Source: Chrysopilus asiliformis (Eukaryota > Arthropoda > Insecta > Diptera > Rhagionidae). From it: 64,000 nucleotides of DNA. The notes beneath the pieces were generated by a model. That model did not search any database. It was not told the DNA's origin and was given only the letters and a program-made list of their open reading frames with translations. The stretch is taken from contig OZ035962.1 in the NCBI GenBank assembly GCA_964034945.1, forward strand, positions 107,766,034 through 107,830,033, written 5' to 3'. Numbering within the stretch: position 1 is the first letter of the stretch; every line of letters begins with the position of its first letter. The translations under genes and the position numbers were made by a program. Positions 36,663 through 50,120 of the stretch are shown in pieces.

Positions 36663-38502
36663 CATATATAGACATGTGTACAAAATGCCCAGAGTGAAAA
36701 CATCAAACATTTTACGTACAGGAATTTCCTTGCACGGATTTTGTTGGATTTTATTGATATTTGCCTTATATTTTATTCGATTCTTGAAGAAAATGTATAG
36801 AAAAACACGCGATTGGGATGGTTCTGACATTTTGTTGCAATTATTCGAAAAATAATATTTATGTAATTTTTTTCTGTTGGTCCAGGAGCAAATCTTTTGC
36901 CCTATAATGCGAAAACTCCTAGTCTGATTTGTTTTAAATTTTCTGCGTAGGCGCGGCTTTTAAATTTAAAAATCAACTATGAGTTAATTATCATACAACG
37001 AAATTGTAATCTTTTTGTTGATTAAATTTAAAAAAAAAATGTTTTTGTAAACGATTTAATAAACATTATCTGGAATCGTTTGGAGCTTCTGTAAAATAAA
37101 TCGAACTTTCATAAAAGTCAATCAAATTACAAAAAATAGAAAATAGACGAACTTTCATAATTTCTGGTGCCCGATGTAAAAATGATTAATTGGCCAACCT
37201 TTCGAGAGACATCAGCCCACTTACAATGGAAAAGTCCTAATACGAGACCCGAGTTTCGAATCATTTCACATCCAAAAAGACATGAAAACCGACTTGTACT
37301 GATCGCATATTTTCTTCAACGTTTGTTCGGCCGTTGGTTGAACTTTCATCGAGAAATGCCATCGTCGTCGTTCACCTCAAGGCTACCGATTGGCATGAAA
37401 GAAAAGTGAAAATCTCCCCAAATCAAATCTCGAATTTGAATGTCTTAAACCAGCAAATCAAATAACAATCATTTCTTTTGGGTTGTCATTTAGTAAAGTC
37501 ATTTTCTAGATATCGACTGGAGTTAGTAATGCGGCGAATTCGCTAAAAGACGATCGTTATGCTCCTTAGATCAACATCAAAATCAGCATAATTTCAATTT
37601 CGTGATGACTTTCGAGTTCAAAGCGAAAGTAAATCTCTGGCCGAAAAACCTGATATAAAGTTCGGAGCAGTTTTCCTCCTCTCTCTCCCTCAGGTGCTGT
37701 ACCAACAACATAAACATTTTTTTATGGCATTTTGGCATCGTCAGCAATGGAAAGCGTCAAAATCAAACCGCATTCAGATCGCAGCATATTTTCGATGGCT
37801 CCGGGGCAAATGCTGCATCGATCGATTGATCGTTTTTTTTTCGCCTTCTCGATCAGCTACGGATTGTTTCAAACACCTGAGGTGGTTGGTGGTGATCGAC
37901 GGATTGTGTGGGGCCATTGACCTGTTTGACATGGCGAGCGTCGAGTTGGAAGTAGTGATCAAACGGGCAATTTTACTACGGTCCATTGTAGTAAAAACAG
38001 TGGAACCCGGTGTAGCGACTTGCATTTTCGAGTGATAGGTTTGAGAATCGAAAGTTTTGAAATAAAATTTCAGTTCCCAAGAAGCGTGCAATTGCTTCAA
38101 TCAGTTGATTCAAAAATTTCACTATGCATTAATACATAAAAACTAATTTAGGGTGTTGGGACCCTCCCTCACGATACATTTTTCCGAGATTTTTTGAATT
38201 TTTTGAATATACTAGTCCTGCCGTAACACTACTGCTGACGTTCCTTACTTTTACCCCATGAAAGTGTGACGTTTTGTATTGACAATGTATGAAGTTTTTC
38301 ATACACTTGTTTTTTTAAAGTTTTTTTCTATAATGCAAAATAGGGCAAAATTTTGTGAAACCACATCTTTGATACTTCTACAAATTTCTTAACTTGACGG
38401 ATTAATCAAAAAAATTATGCAATATTTTTGAGAAAATCTAATGATTTGCTCATCGTCATATATTTCGTCGTTACAGACGATGTATCTGTTAAAACTATGT
38501 TA
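36663..38502. other. intergenic stretch without recognised genes
   Basis: AT-rich except for 37.6-38.05 kb, where a 113-codon plus frame (37694-38035) and overlapping minus frame occur. The translation has no recognisable motif and no convincing splice sites. No terminal repeats were noticed. Confidence 0.4.
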
Positions 38503-38505
38503 TAA

Positions 38506-39062
38506 TGGTTCAACCACAATGATGGTGGCAAGCGGCAGCGGCGACGGCGGGCGGCATGGCGCCTCCACACATACCGCCGAGCCAGCTACAATGATAGCGG
38601 CACCGTCGGCACATTCTTCTGTCAAAATTGAAACGTCAAAACTTATTTAATTCGTCCGCTACTTTGCCCCATTTATTTTCCTTTATGTCTGTCCTTTTGT
38701 ATTGAGGATGGGCCAAATCGTAGAGCATTGGATTTCCTTTTACGACCACTTTTAATTTTTCCTCCGTTGTCGGAATCTTGCGAAATCAAAACGTCAAAAA
38801 TCTGCATAGAATATGGCGCCGAATGTGATGGTTGTCACAAAACAACGAAGAAAAATCGTCATAGAATGTGGCGCCGAATGTGGTGGTTTTCATAAAACAT
38901 TTTGGGCAGCGGCGGCAAATTTGACTTTGTTTCAAACTCGGCGGCGACGGAAAAAGTGCGCTGCCGTTGCCGCTGTATTGTAGCAACTCTCGTTGCGCTA
39001 CGTTAGTGCAAAAAAAATGCCGCCCGCCGCTGCCGCTTGTCGCCTTCACTGTGGTTGAACCA
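38506..39062. mobile_element. GC-rich MITE, 557 bp, TAA target
   Basis: Ends TGGTTCAACCACAATGATGG and the reverse complement of the right end (TGGTTCAACCACAGTGAAGG) start inverted repeats of about 50 bases that include GCGGCAGCGGC and GGGCGGCAT. TAA flanks each side (38503-38505, 39063-39065), pointing to PIF/Harbinger-type mobilisation. The interior repeats ATGGCGCC-like words. It stands out as GC-rich in AT-rich surroundings. Confidence 0.8.
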
Positions 39063-39065
39063 TAA

Positions 39066-42042
39066 GCGAGCAAATAGCCGGACAGATGGTTCTGTTTACT
39101 CACTTGTAACTTAAAATTACGGATTTGGATCAAATTTTAGTATTGAGAGTGTTCCTTTTAGCCCTCTTCAAGTACAAGCAATTTCGCTTCCATTTTCCAA
39201 TAAAATCGACATCACTCCTTCCCTGTGAACCTTCTCTTCTGCTATTTCCCAAACTTCTGATAGGATTTTTATCTCGTTTTCACAATTATGCATGACAAAA
39301 ATTCGTACCCCTTCCCCTGTGGCTGAGCATTTTGATGGGGTTTTAAACGGAGAATTAAAATTGAAAAACTTATGGACAAACATTGAAAAAAAAAATCAAT
39401 CGAAAATATTTCTGTTACCAGAAGCGTATAATAAAGGAATGAGAAAAACGTTTTCATAGACGACAAATTTGGATCCATAACAGAAAAAAATACAAAAGAA
39501 TTGGGAAGAATCACAAAAAAAATCTTTTCCAATCTTAAAATATGCGTCAAGAAAAATTTTAAAGGCATCGATTTATAAAGTCCATTTCAGTACTCTTCGC
39601 TATGTCCCAAATTTGTAACCAGGGATTTTCAGTTAATATTCTGCCAGTTAAAAACCCTTTCTCTGTGACTGATCTCACTGTAAGTGATCGATAACAATGA
39701 CAAGCATATTGAACCGATCTCACCAACATAAATGACACCAACAATTGTCTGACGTAGGAAATGAAGCACGAAAAAAACGCCGTAATTGACAATTATTTCC
39801 GATCGCAATCAGCAATTCATGGCAGAGTTCGATCGTGAGTTAAGATCACTTTCACGAAAGTGCAGAAACTCTCGATTTCTCTAAGAAAGCCGGAAAGCGG
39901 TTCGCTTGCGATCTCTCAAGATGCGAATCTTCAAAAACAAAAAAAAAACAACATTAGACGTGGGGGCGTTCTCAGGTACTGGAAGCGAAATCGATAGTCG
40001 AGAAATTTCAGATTTAGAGACCGCAGCGCACATTGGGACATCAGCTAAGCACATTGGGTTAGGTTGGGACCTTTCATTGTGTCGAGTACGCGCTGGGGGG
40101 GGGATCCAAATTTGGTCGCAGAAAAGAAATTTTTCCATGTCCGATCCTGAAATGGATTTCAGTGGGGTAGAAGTCAACAACCTCTGATGTGACTTTTGTC
40201 TGTTTCTGGGTCAACAAGCGCCTTTCGTGATTTCCTTTTCTTCAATTGAAAGCGTAGAGGCGTATAGCGGAGCATTTGCTAGTGCGGAATGCTTAAAGAC
40301 GACGTCTTTCTCGAAGTGAAATTGAGAGTTTATGGAATAGATTTCGTTGAATTTCCCAGCCAAATGCAAAATAAATGGTCGAATGTGGAGGCTGGCAAAG
40401 GAACAAAGGGGGTTTATTGAGGTATCAACGCTTATTATTATTTTTTTCTCACCTTTACTGCTTTGTTGCTAGATTCCAGTGAAGTTTATGGGAGACACAC
40501 ACACGGCATATTAGATACATTTTCCTGCGCTGCATCAAATGAATGTTTTCTGTGTGTTTATTTTATGTTTTAGCTGGCTGTGGCTATAGTGAAAACGAAC
40601 AACTTTCGATTGTATGAGCAGCACTGTAAAAACGGGGTCACTATGGTCGCCAAAAGGGTATTGACACCGGACCGTTGCTGATTCAAAAAAAAAAAAAGAG
40701 AGTGTTCAGATGACAAACTAAACTTTTGACAATCAGAAAGTTGTTTAGTGACCGTGACAATGCGAATTTCAACATTTTACCATAGGCTTATTTACGAATG
40801 TTTAGAGAAAATAAAAAATAAAAATGAAATTTTTTAAGGTTTATTTTGTTTTGTGAGTGCATTTAGGCACGAAGAAATTTATTGTTTCAATGCTGTGAGC
40901 AATTATTTAATTCGGGTATTTTTGTAATTTTGATTTACTTTCTAGCTTTCTAATTCCAATGGGAAAAACATTTTGACTTGCAATGTTTTAGGAGTCACTT
41001 TCAGACGGTTAATAAGATTATCGTGCAGATGATTTAAAAAAAATTCAATATTTTTCTGGGAGATTTTTAGGCTATAGATATAGAGAGCCTATTCATTAAA
41101 GCAAATAACAAATTTTATATACACACACACCATTTTTTTTTTTGCACAAACGGGAACAAAAAGCTGCGCGAAAGGGAAACATTTTTTCAGAACCGGAAGA
41201 AAAAAAAAAACTAAATTTAGTGCCACAAGGAAAATTTTTTTGAACAGAATGCGGCGTAAGGATATAAATCTAGAGCTTCGCAATTCCAAGCTGAACTTTC
41301 CATGATTTTTCACGTTTTATAAATAAAAGCAACTGAAATAAATAAAATATCAACAAAGAACTTTCTTTATGCGCCCCATGTGAAAATACGCTAAAAATAT
41401 GCGCCGCAAGCATATTTAGTGATCGTTTTTGGTTGATTAATTAGTTATAATCCAAAACTGAATAATCCGGGACAAAAGTTTATTTTCCGGGATGCGAGAC
41501 AACAAGTCTGATCCCGAGACTGTCCCGGCTAAACCGGGATGTCCCAATTGATCAATGTTGGAATTTTTGTACGCAATTTTCCTTTATAAAGTTTAAGAAT
41601 ATTTGTAGGAACATTTGGAATTATGTACCATATGGTACAAAAAAGACCAATTTGACAGGAAAAAATCTTGGATTTCCAGTCAAAACTCCATAACTTGTAC
41701 CAAAAATCATGCCTCCGGTACTTGGTACAAGATGATTGGAAATCCGATTGGTTTTCCAACCAATTTGGTCAATTGGGGTATGGTCACCACAGCTATAGGT
41801 TATATTGGAATATTTATTTCAAGCGCGTCAAACCTTTTAAATAATCCAATCCATGGTTCACAATCTCCATAACTGTAGATCTGGTAGCGGAGAAGCAATG
41901 GCGGAACCTCATTTTGAAAACATCCAATCCTGTCTTGGAATTTGCTATCAGAAGGACGAAAATTCGTTTAAAAATATTTTTTTTTAGAAAATAGAAAAAT
42001 GCAATTCTGAATATACTGAACTGAAGAATAATTATATCGAAA
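39066..42042. other. intergenic stretch without recognised genes
   Basis: Frames of 70-99 codons on both strands (for example 39906-40187) show no family I recognise. A dispersed repeat copy occupies 41370-41545. The remainder is AT-rich with short CA and A runs. Confidence 0.4.
41370..41545 (+). repeat. dispersed repeat family, copy 3
   Basis: TATGCGCCGCAAGCATATTT is followed by AATCCGGGACAAAAGTTTAT and GAGACTGTCCCGGCTAAACC, matching the landmark order of the copy at 33370-33665 and, inverted, that at 29925-30360. Confidence 0.4.
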
Positions 42043-42044
42043 TA

Positions 42045-44142
42045 CAGTGGAACCTCCATATAACGAAATCGCTAGGGGAATGAAAACATTTCGTCCAAAA
42101 ATCCTGTTACAGGGTGATGACAATCAAGCAAAGCGAATGAATTTCTTACTTGCCAGAGCGGTCGTTCTTCGGGTGTCTATAAAATATGTATATCAGACCT
42201 TTAGGGGAGAAAGGGGCGCGACGGTTCAGTAAATCGAAAAATATACTAACGTATTTAGTATTTGAAATTAATTCAGTTCTGATTGTACTAATAAAACAAA
42301 TCCCCAATTTATCAAAAAATAGTGAAAAGTAATTAAAAAAATTGTCCGCAGAATCTCATTTAATCTTTTTTGTCTGTGCGGAACAAAAACTTTCTATATT
42401 TCCATAATTCAACTCTAATTTTGACATGAATTTCAATGCGGTTTTCCAAATTTTACTATCAAAAAAGCTTGCAAAAATCAATGAAATCACGTAAATTGAT
42501 ATCTTAAATCAACCCATAGCCAATTGATCTGAAAGCATAAAAGAAAACGAGAGGAAAAAAAAACTAGCCGAGGAATACTTGAAGCGCCTACTTTCGCTCA
42601 TGAAATCGAAAGTCAAGTCATCTTGAGTGCGTGCGCGCGCATTTCAAATTTGAAAAGCAAAAAAAAAAAATTGTAGGTATGCAGCTTAAAAAGCGACTCG
42701 CGATCATGTTGTTCCGCTGCCACGAACAACTTGCCTCGACAACCAAGGAAATCTCACTTTTCACAAGAAAAGCATAACCGTCTCCAGCGAACGCATCTAA
42801 ATACAAAAACCGTTTCCACAGTCCGTTCGTGCGTGTGCGAAACGTATTTTTAACGCTTTTTCCTCGTTGATCGCTTCTTAGCGTCTTTTTGTTCAGCTGC
42901 AGAGATTCCATATTTGGTCTACCAAATAATTGGGTCACAGAGAAATTTTCTTAGCTTTCGATTTTACTTGGGGTCCCCTCTTTCTACTGTCATTTCGGTT
43001 CGCGATCCGATCGTAAAATTAATTGTAGCGGTTAGCGTGTTTTTTTTCTGTATCGGTGATGGTAGATCGAAGCCTTCTCACCTATCGCCGGATGCCATCT
43101 TCGCTTTACCGCCGAAAGTTGAGTTCGCGACAAAGAAGAGAAAGAAGACGACGAAGAAGGGCCCAAGCCGCATCATAGGTCTATACTACCATAGATGATG
43201 AATGCGCTGAAACGAGGGCAATTCGAGTAGAAATATTTCAATGAAAAATTATACCTTGATTAACATAACCTCAATTAATGATAGCGCAGCAGATGTAGCG
43301 GAAGAAACAAAGGCACCTATGCAGGTAAAACGCGAAAGATGGCGTAGGAATATTGGACCGATTGACGATCGTTAGAGGAGGATGGATCTCAATGGATCTC
43401 AATTCCACCAGGTGAGAGTTGAGTTCGGTATAAGGTAATCCCAGTGAAACAGTCAAATGATCGCAATAATGGGATTGTTGTTACCTTTAGCTCGCAAAGG
43501 GGTATCATTGGCATATGCAAAGTAGCACTTCTTTGATAGTTTCTCTCGTTTCTCTCACCTTCGATTTGATCGTCGTGGATAAACTCAATGGACGAAGACA
43601 ACCACGACGGAACTGAGCCGAGTTGTGTCGTTAGCACTTAATGTCGACCATCGAGAAGAAAGTGAAAAAATTTAGGCCAAATGTCGTCGGGTAAAAGTGA
43701 AATTTCATATTTTCGGCCTCTGGTTTTGTTCCAGTTTAACGGATATTGAGGTCTCTGAGGTTAAACTTCCGGCAAAGGTAAATAATTTTTGACAAAAGAT
43801 GTTTTACTTGTCGATTTCTTTTAATTTTTTGCTTTTCGTTTTAGGTTTCTTTATTCAGAGGTGAAAAAAATTGGAGTTTTTGAACACCATTACAGGTTTT
43901 GTTTTTAAAATTAATTAACTTAATCGTAATGATGAGGTGATCTATTTGAATACACCAAAAACACGGTTAGGTGATTCTAGTGCTAAGAATTGGATAGATT
44001 CTTAAAAAATTGTGATATTTGGAGACAGTGTTGTTTAGGATTCTCAAAATATAAAATGAAACAATTTTGGTTCAATTTTGATCATATCCAAAAAAAATTC
44101 TGTGTTCGAGTTATCGAGATTCGACTTATCGAGGTTGTTCTG
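42045..44142. mobile_element. possible pogo/Tigger-like remnant, about 2.1 kb
   Basis: The left end CAGTGGAACCTCCATATAAC and the reverse complement of the right end (CAGAACAACCTCGATAAGTC) both have the CAG-x(3)-AACCTC-x-ATA form of pogo/Tigger termini, and TA flanks both (42043-42044 and 44143-44144). The two ends match only about two thirds of positions, so they may belong to different elements. No pogo transposase is recognisable inside. A 94-codon frame at 42914-43198 ends in a Lys/Arg-rich run (KKRKKTTKKG) of unknown meaning. Confidence 0.3.
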
Positions 44143-44144
44143 TA

Positions 44145-45203
44145 ATGGAAATTTTAAGGCTCTAACCGAATTTTAAGGAAAAATGTTGAGGAAACAAAAG
44201 AACCAGAAATAAAGCAATAAAATACTGTTTCCACAAAATATCGTATTTGCCATATTTACCATTGGTCAAACAAACCAAAATTTTCCACGTCTCGTGAAGA
44301 CTCATTTCCTTATAATTTCCAGAGTAAATAACGTGTATTGAAGGCCAGCTTGACTTAAGATGTGTACAAGTAGGTAAACATGGAAATTCTGTTCTCAAGG
44401 TTAAACTAATTAGAAGTTCGTAGTAAATTATTATTTCGCCAATTCCTACTGATAACAGAATTGATGAAAAATAATAGGGAAAACAAAAACAAAAAAAAAA
44501 TCGAAATCGGCTGAATAATAAAATATTTCAAGAGCGGGCAACAGAAATTTTTGCGGGAATAGTGAAAAGATCAATGTATACTACTAGCGTATGTGATAAC
44601 GATTTGTCGGTGGGGGTATAGGGGAATTTCTGTCGGGTGACTGTGGGACTGCTTTTGTTTGGTTTTGGAGCACCACTTGTTACTTGCCGCGTATCACATA
44701 AAAATTACGGCCTTGGCCTTGTCATTGAGATCGTTAGTCAATTGGGGCTGTTATCAGGTTCACCTTATCTCGCTAATGTTAAGGTTTACGAGACTAATTT
44801 ATAGAACTTTTTTTTTCATTATTTTCCGTCACCTTACTCAATGTCTCGCTACGTATCCGATCAATGTCGCGTTGCGGTCAAAAATTTGAAGTTCGGTACA
44901 GTTGGAATTACGGTTTGGGTACCTTTATTAAGAGGTAGATTTGAGAAAAGATTCCATAACTCGGATTAGTTGTGATGATTCAGAAGAAATTTTTTTATTT
45001 TTTAAGACTTTTCAAAACATGCGCTTAAGCACATGTTGCTAAGAGAATGAATTTTTTTGCAACATTGTTTCTATTTAAATATTATACGACTTATGTAATT
45101 GTCGGAAAACTCTTAATCAAAATGACAGGTGAGTGAAGTTTATTGACATATTTCATTGCGCTTTCATTTTTTGAAGACAAATAGTAGGTACAGTAGAACA
45201 CGC
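44145..45203. other. intergenic stretch, nothing recognised
   Basis: AT-rich DNA with scattered short frames. Just before the next element, CAGTAGAACACGCTTAA (45191-45207) resembles a pogo-type end and was apparently the insertion site of the TTAA MITE. Confidence 0.4.
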
Positions 45204-45207
45204 TTAA

Positions 45208-45466
45208 CCCTCATACTGTCCTTAAGAAAAATAACGTATGATGTCTTCGTGGGTCAAGAATGACCCATTATGACCCATTTATGACCCATGAAGACTACAG
45301 TGCTCTTCAATGGATTAAAATATGAACAAATAGATTATTGTTTTCGGTATTCAAAAGAAATTTGTTCACAGAGCCTACACCATACAAACATTGTTCATGT
45401 AGTTGAGAAGATTCTTTTAATTAAAATCGAATTTGGGTCAGAAAAGACCCGAGGACAGTATGAGAG
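45208..45466. mobile_element. piggyBac-type MITE, 259 bp, TTAA target
   Basis: Ends CCCTCATACTGTCC and GGACAGTATGAGAG are inverted repeats flanked by TTAA on both sides (45204-45207, 45467-45470). TTAA duplication plus CCC-start ends is the piggyBac signature. The subterminal words TGGGTCAAGAATGACCCA and ATTTGGGTCAGAAAAGACCC also pair. Confidence 0.8.
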
Positions 45467-45587
45467 TTAAATGCACAACGGTTTTTGTCGTAATATACTT
45501 GCATATATCGGTGTTTTGCATTTAACTGTGTAAAGTTTACTGGAAAAACGTTTCGTTTTCGACTGATATGTTCTTTATGTTGCTCTA

Positions 45588-45627
45588 AGTCGCTCTAAAG
45601 TCGCTCTAAAGTCGCTCGCTCTACTTG
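45588..45627 (+). repeat. short tandem repeat AAAGTCGCTCT
   Basis: Three to four copies of an 11-base word occur in a row. Confidence 0.6.
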
Positions 45628-45759
45628 TGTTCGATTGGGGTTTTTTGATCGCTCGAAAAAGATTCGTCATTCGACAAGACGAAGGTACTCTGCGTGCGAG
45701 CACTAAAAGAGCAGTTTTCGAGCAATTTTGTAATCTACTGAACGTAGTTTGATTTCTTA

Positions 45760-46108
45760 AGGCTCAACTACGATCGACATAGGAGCGCATATGTAGCTGC
45801 ATATGTCATTTCCAGAATAAGAAAATCAGTGTTATTACCCACAATAGACATGTGTCAAGAGTGTTGCCACTTTCAAACCTTCGTTAAACATTCGTTAAGC
45901 ATGAATAATTCGATACAAATGGAACTGGCATATGAAAATAGTGAACATAACCTAAAATTTTAGTGTGAATTTAATAATATTGGTGCCATATTAATTTCCG
46001 TATGTGGTAAAATGAAGATTAGCTTTTATGTTGACAGCTATGTATGTCAACATTCGTTGGGAATTTGACATTAACATATGCGCTCCTATGTCGATCGTAG
46101 TTGGGCCT
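45760..46108. mobile_element. MITE, 349 bp, TTA target
   Basis: Inverted ends AGGCTCAACTACGATCGACA and, from the right, AGGCCCAACTACGATCGACA match for 34 bases with one mismatch. TTA flanks each side (45757-45759, 46109-46111), as for PIF/Harbinger MITEs. No coding frame. Confidence 0.82.
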
Positions 46109-46771
46109 TTAGATTCGTCTTCATCCAGTGAAGAATTTCATTTGATCAGAAATGTATTAGGGCAGTGTCAAGTTACGGGGAGAATCCCAAAATTAATTTT
46201 AATTTGTTTCATGCTTCTTGCCTATTCAAGCATATAAATGAAGAAGAATTCTTGTTTGTTTGCTTGTCGCCGTAAAACAATGGTTTTAATTTTAAACTGG
46301 ATCTAAAGTCGCAGAAGTTTTTCGTAGAGGTTAAAATTTATACTATGAGGATTTTTTTTGGTATTTTTTATGGAGGAACGATGAAGATTAACGCCAATTT
46401 TATCACGACTGAAAATTCTTTTTTTACTTAATATCTCCATACATTGAATTCCAATTTCAGAAAATATCCTAATAAATACTAACCGTGTTGGAAGAATGAT
46501 GATTTTTGACTAAATTCAAATTAAAATTGGATTCAACTGGACCTATATGTAATCCACTGCAAAATTCTAATCCAATACTATAGATTAGAATTTATTTTAA
46601 TTTTATTTTTGGTTTATTTTAGTCTTAAAGTATACAATTTTGATTAAATTATAGACATTAATAATAAAAGTATTTAAGTTCAATATCAATATAATAAAAA
46701 ATTATTAAAATATGAAGGCAAAAAATACTAAAATATTTTCAATAATTCGCATGTATTAAATTCTAATCCAA

Positions 46772-46837
46772 AATTATATTAAAATCACGTCTATATAATT
46801 TTAGAATTATATTAAAATCACGTCTATATAATTTTAG
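46772..46837 (+). repeat. perfect 33-bp tandem duplication
   Basis: A 33-base unit beginning AATTATATTAAAATCACGTC occurs twice back to back without a change, so the duplication is recent. Confidence 0.85.
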
Positions 46838-49800
46838 GAAATACTCCAGGATTTTTTGTGTCCCATTCCAAAATTAGTCTTTCTCATAAATAAAACATAT
46901 TCTTAATTCGTATATAAACATGACGCACGTCACCTTTAAAAACAAAAACAATAATTAAAACTGCAATAATCAAATGTGTTCTTGACCTTTATTTGAATGA
47001 ATTTACTTTACAAACACGATAATTCTATATCTTATTGACGTCAAGTTTTTCATAAAATAGGAAAAACCTATCACGAAAATCGTCTCTATTTTAATTTTGG
47101 TCAAATTTATGCATTACAGATAATAAAAATCCTTTCATCGTGTTTAAAGATTGGTTAGTTTCCATTGTCTTTTGTGGATAAACATGCCGCTAGTTTTATC
47201 GGACGGAAAATCAACCATAATTAAACAATAGAACAATGCTTAAATTATGATGCAACGGATCAGATAAAATGTTGCCACATTAAACGCTTTCATCCCCAAT
47301 AATTCCTACCCCCAGAGTCGAATCCCTGAAACAAATATCTATGCTTGTATGTTTATAAATATATTGGGATGCTATGTAAATCTGTGTGTCCTGAAGCGAA
47401 TTCTATCGAAAAATTGAACCGAACACCAACAAAGCAAATCTACAAACGAAGATTTTTATCCAAAAGTTTATTTTGTGTACATTTTGATGGGGTGCAGAAC
47501 GAGACGAGGGGGTTAGCCAGCCAAGTTCACATCTAGCAAAAGTGTCGTAACCTTCAGTTTATCAATCAATACCCACACAGTGATGTTTATTTATAAAGTA
47601 GGATACCAACACGAATATACGGAGGGTAATTCGAATTCAAGGTCGGGCGCGGTCAAGGTTGCATTCAACCCGTGTTCCCATGAAGAAAGAAATACATGCT
47701 CATGCTAAAACGCCTGTCGTTCGTCTCAACGTATCTAACACGAACTCAAACACAGAACTAAGGACACATTTTGCATTCAACCCGTGTAACCACCCTCTCA
47801 TCGTCACTTTCGAATCGGATGCCTTCTACTTCAACTGTGTTGAATCTGACGAAAGCTTCCCCCGTCTCGGCCCGCGCCCGTCAACATAAAAACCTAAATA
47901 CGCACGGCGAAATTGACGCAAAAGGAGGACCGGCACTCACATACTCAAAGATACTTACCTACTGAAAATCATAGAAACCAGTGGAAAATACTGTAGAGAA
48001 GTTTTTGAAATGTTCCTGTTTTTGTTGCTATTCCGATCCTGGAAAATCAGTCTCTTTCAGTTCCGCGGGATGATGTGTTGGTAAAGTGTCTTTTAGGATT
48101 GTAGATATTTCGATTGTATTTTCAGTTCTACCAGTTTGCCGATTATTATACGTAGTTTTGTTGTGACAGGTGGCCATGACTAAAATGGACTCGACTAGGT
48201 TCGATCCCTATTTGCGCGTAAATCCTGGTGCACGCGGCTATATTCGGTATAGGTGGATTTATCGCCGCCTCATCCTTTTTCTTCCTGTTATGTTTAATTA
48301 TTTTTGTCCGAATTTGATTTCTCAAGCTTTTTCAATAAAATAACGAATAAGATGAAAACGTCAACTTCAAATTTTCAAATTTTATGTATAAGTTTGTTAT
48401 GCTTTCATAACAAAGTTTACAAACCCGGATCTTTCTTCTGGTACGATTTTTTCCTGATTATATTCATGTCCGGGATTTCAGGCTGTTCTCTCCCAAATCC
48501 GTAACCTTACGTTTCCCAAAATCTGTATAAGTCTGTACGCAGTATAAGAATATCAAGTTATGATCCCAAAACCCTTTCCAAAGGTATATCTAAATGCCAC
48601 AATATTTGTACTTTCGGTACAGTGAAGTCCACGTGCCAGTATTTGTGCACGATTCGGATGAATTAAAATGAATTAGGCCTGATGCCGGTACGCCTGAAGG
48701 TCACTCGAAGTTTATTTCAACGTGGAAGAATATAATCCCATCGGAGCACTAGAAAGAAGCTATCCCTTTGCCGCGTTCAATTCAACTCCTGTTTAACATT
48801 TCGACCCCTCGCGTTCTGAATTATAAGATCTCCTCTTCCTTCCCGGGCACCAAAAACTCGCCGCCTACTGTTTTTTTTTGAACGCTGGTCCAGGCTTCTT
48901 TACTGTCTGAAGCGGAGGACTTAGACATTGGTTAGCGGGTCGATAGGAGGTTTTCCGAGAATTTTCATGATATCAAACCACCCACACTCAAGGTTACCAG
49001 CGATTCTTCTTTGACTTGATGTTATTAAGAGTTTTCGCTTTGTACGGTTATCTGTGCGATACTCACGATAGAATTCATGTTGATGTTCCAGTCGTCTATG
49101 CGGGAATTTTTATGTTTGCACAGCATTTACTCAACGTTCCCCCGGCCCATCTTCGTTCGATTTTGTTTTATATTGTTTTTGCTGCCAATTCGAAGAAATC
49201 GTTGTTTATATAAAAGTATAGAACTTGCTATCATTGCGCTGCTGGGGTATATGGATGTATGAAAAATGCTTTGGCTTCTCGCAACATAATATGTTATCGA
49301 TTCCTTACGTTTGCTGCTGCTATACTTATTGCGTTCTGTCTACTACGTCGTTCGTATATGAGCGATAAACGGTTGTTTAGATCTGACCTTGATTCCTTGT
49401 CTTGTATATCTAATAACATTCTACGAATTTATTATTCTTATAAACTTAGAATTGTACGCGGTTATTTGCATTTTGCCAAACGGATAACTATTCAAGTTTC
49501 AAATTTCTCAAGTGTTTTGAGAGTAGAAAATTCCTATGTGGGGTTTTGTTTGTTGATAGTTTATTAAAATTGATTAAAAGTCAAATCGAATTAATTCGAC
49601 CGGATGATGATAATAGAAGTGTTTACACACGAATTAACTCGAGCAGCATCGGAATTACTATTCTCCTAATTTATAGTAGGTTATCAAGAGGTGTCCGTTT
49701 TTAATATTAAGACTTAAATAACTCACAAACCACCTACAACTGCCAGCAAACCTCATTGGTCTTTTAATTGGTTTTCTAAGAACTAAGCTCCCTTAAACAA

Positions 49801-49899
49801 CAAGTTTCAAGGAGTCTCCTGGAAGTTTCAAGGACTCTCCTTAAACAACGGGTAGGGGTAAGATGATTTGCGAATGTAGCCAAACTCACGCGAATTACA

Positions 49900-50120
49900 G
49901 CAGATCAATGTGGATGCACAAAAAATTTCAAGTTGCTAGGTCAACGCGTTCTCCAGTTATTTAAGATTCGTACAACGGACAGACCGAGAGACAGATCCTC
50001 ATAATTTTGCCTGAATCGGATTTCGCACTGACCAGAAATTTTCAATCTCTCCCCATTCTCGAATCGGTCTTCGTCACGGGAATACAATACTTTCCTTCAA
50101 TAGAAGAGGAAAGTAAAAAT
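49900..50120 (-). repeat. dispersed repeat, inverted copy of 61144-61300
   Basis: Read on the minus strand it starts TTTACTTTCCTCTTCTATTG, continues GGAAAGTATTGTATTCCCG, and later has CTTAAATAACTGGAGAACGC and GACCTAGCAACTTGAAATTT. The same landmarks occur at 61144-61300, which lacks a middle segment containing CTGTCTCTCGGTCTGTCCG. It is a transposon-like family that I cannot classify. Confidence 0.6.

Noticed and set aside
37694..38035. 113-codon plus frame
   Set aside because: No family resemblance, with a competing antisense frame of similar length, so likely chance.
42914..43198. 94-codon frame ending in a Lys/Arg-rich run as a host gene
   Set aside because: Low-complexity basic tail and no recognisable domain; mentioned only as content of a possible pogo-like remnant.
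48175..48240. tRNA-like B box (GGTTCGATCCC)
   Set aside because: No matching A box, acceptor stem or anticodon arm could be folded around it.
49259..49567. 102-codon plus frame with hydrophobic stretches
   Set aside because: Hydrophobicity follows from T-rich DNA; no family or gene structure seen.
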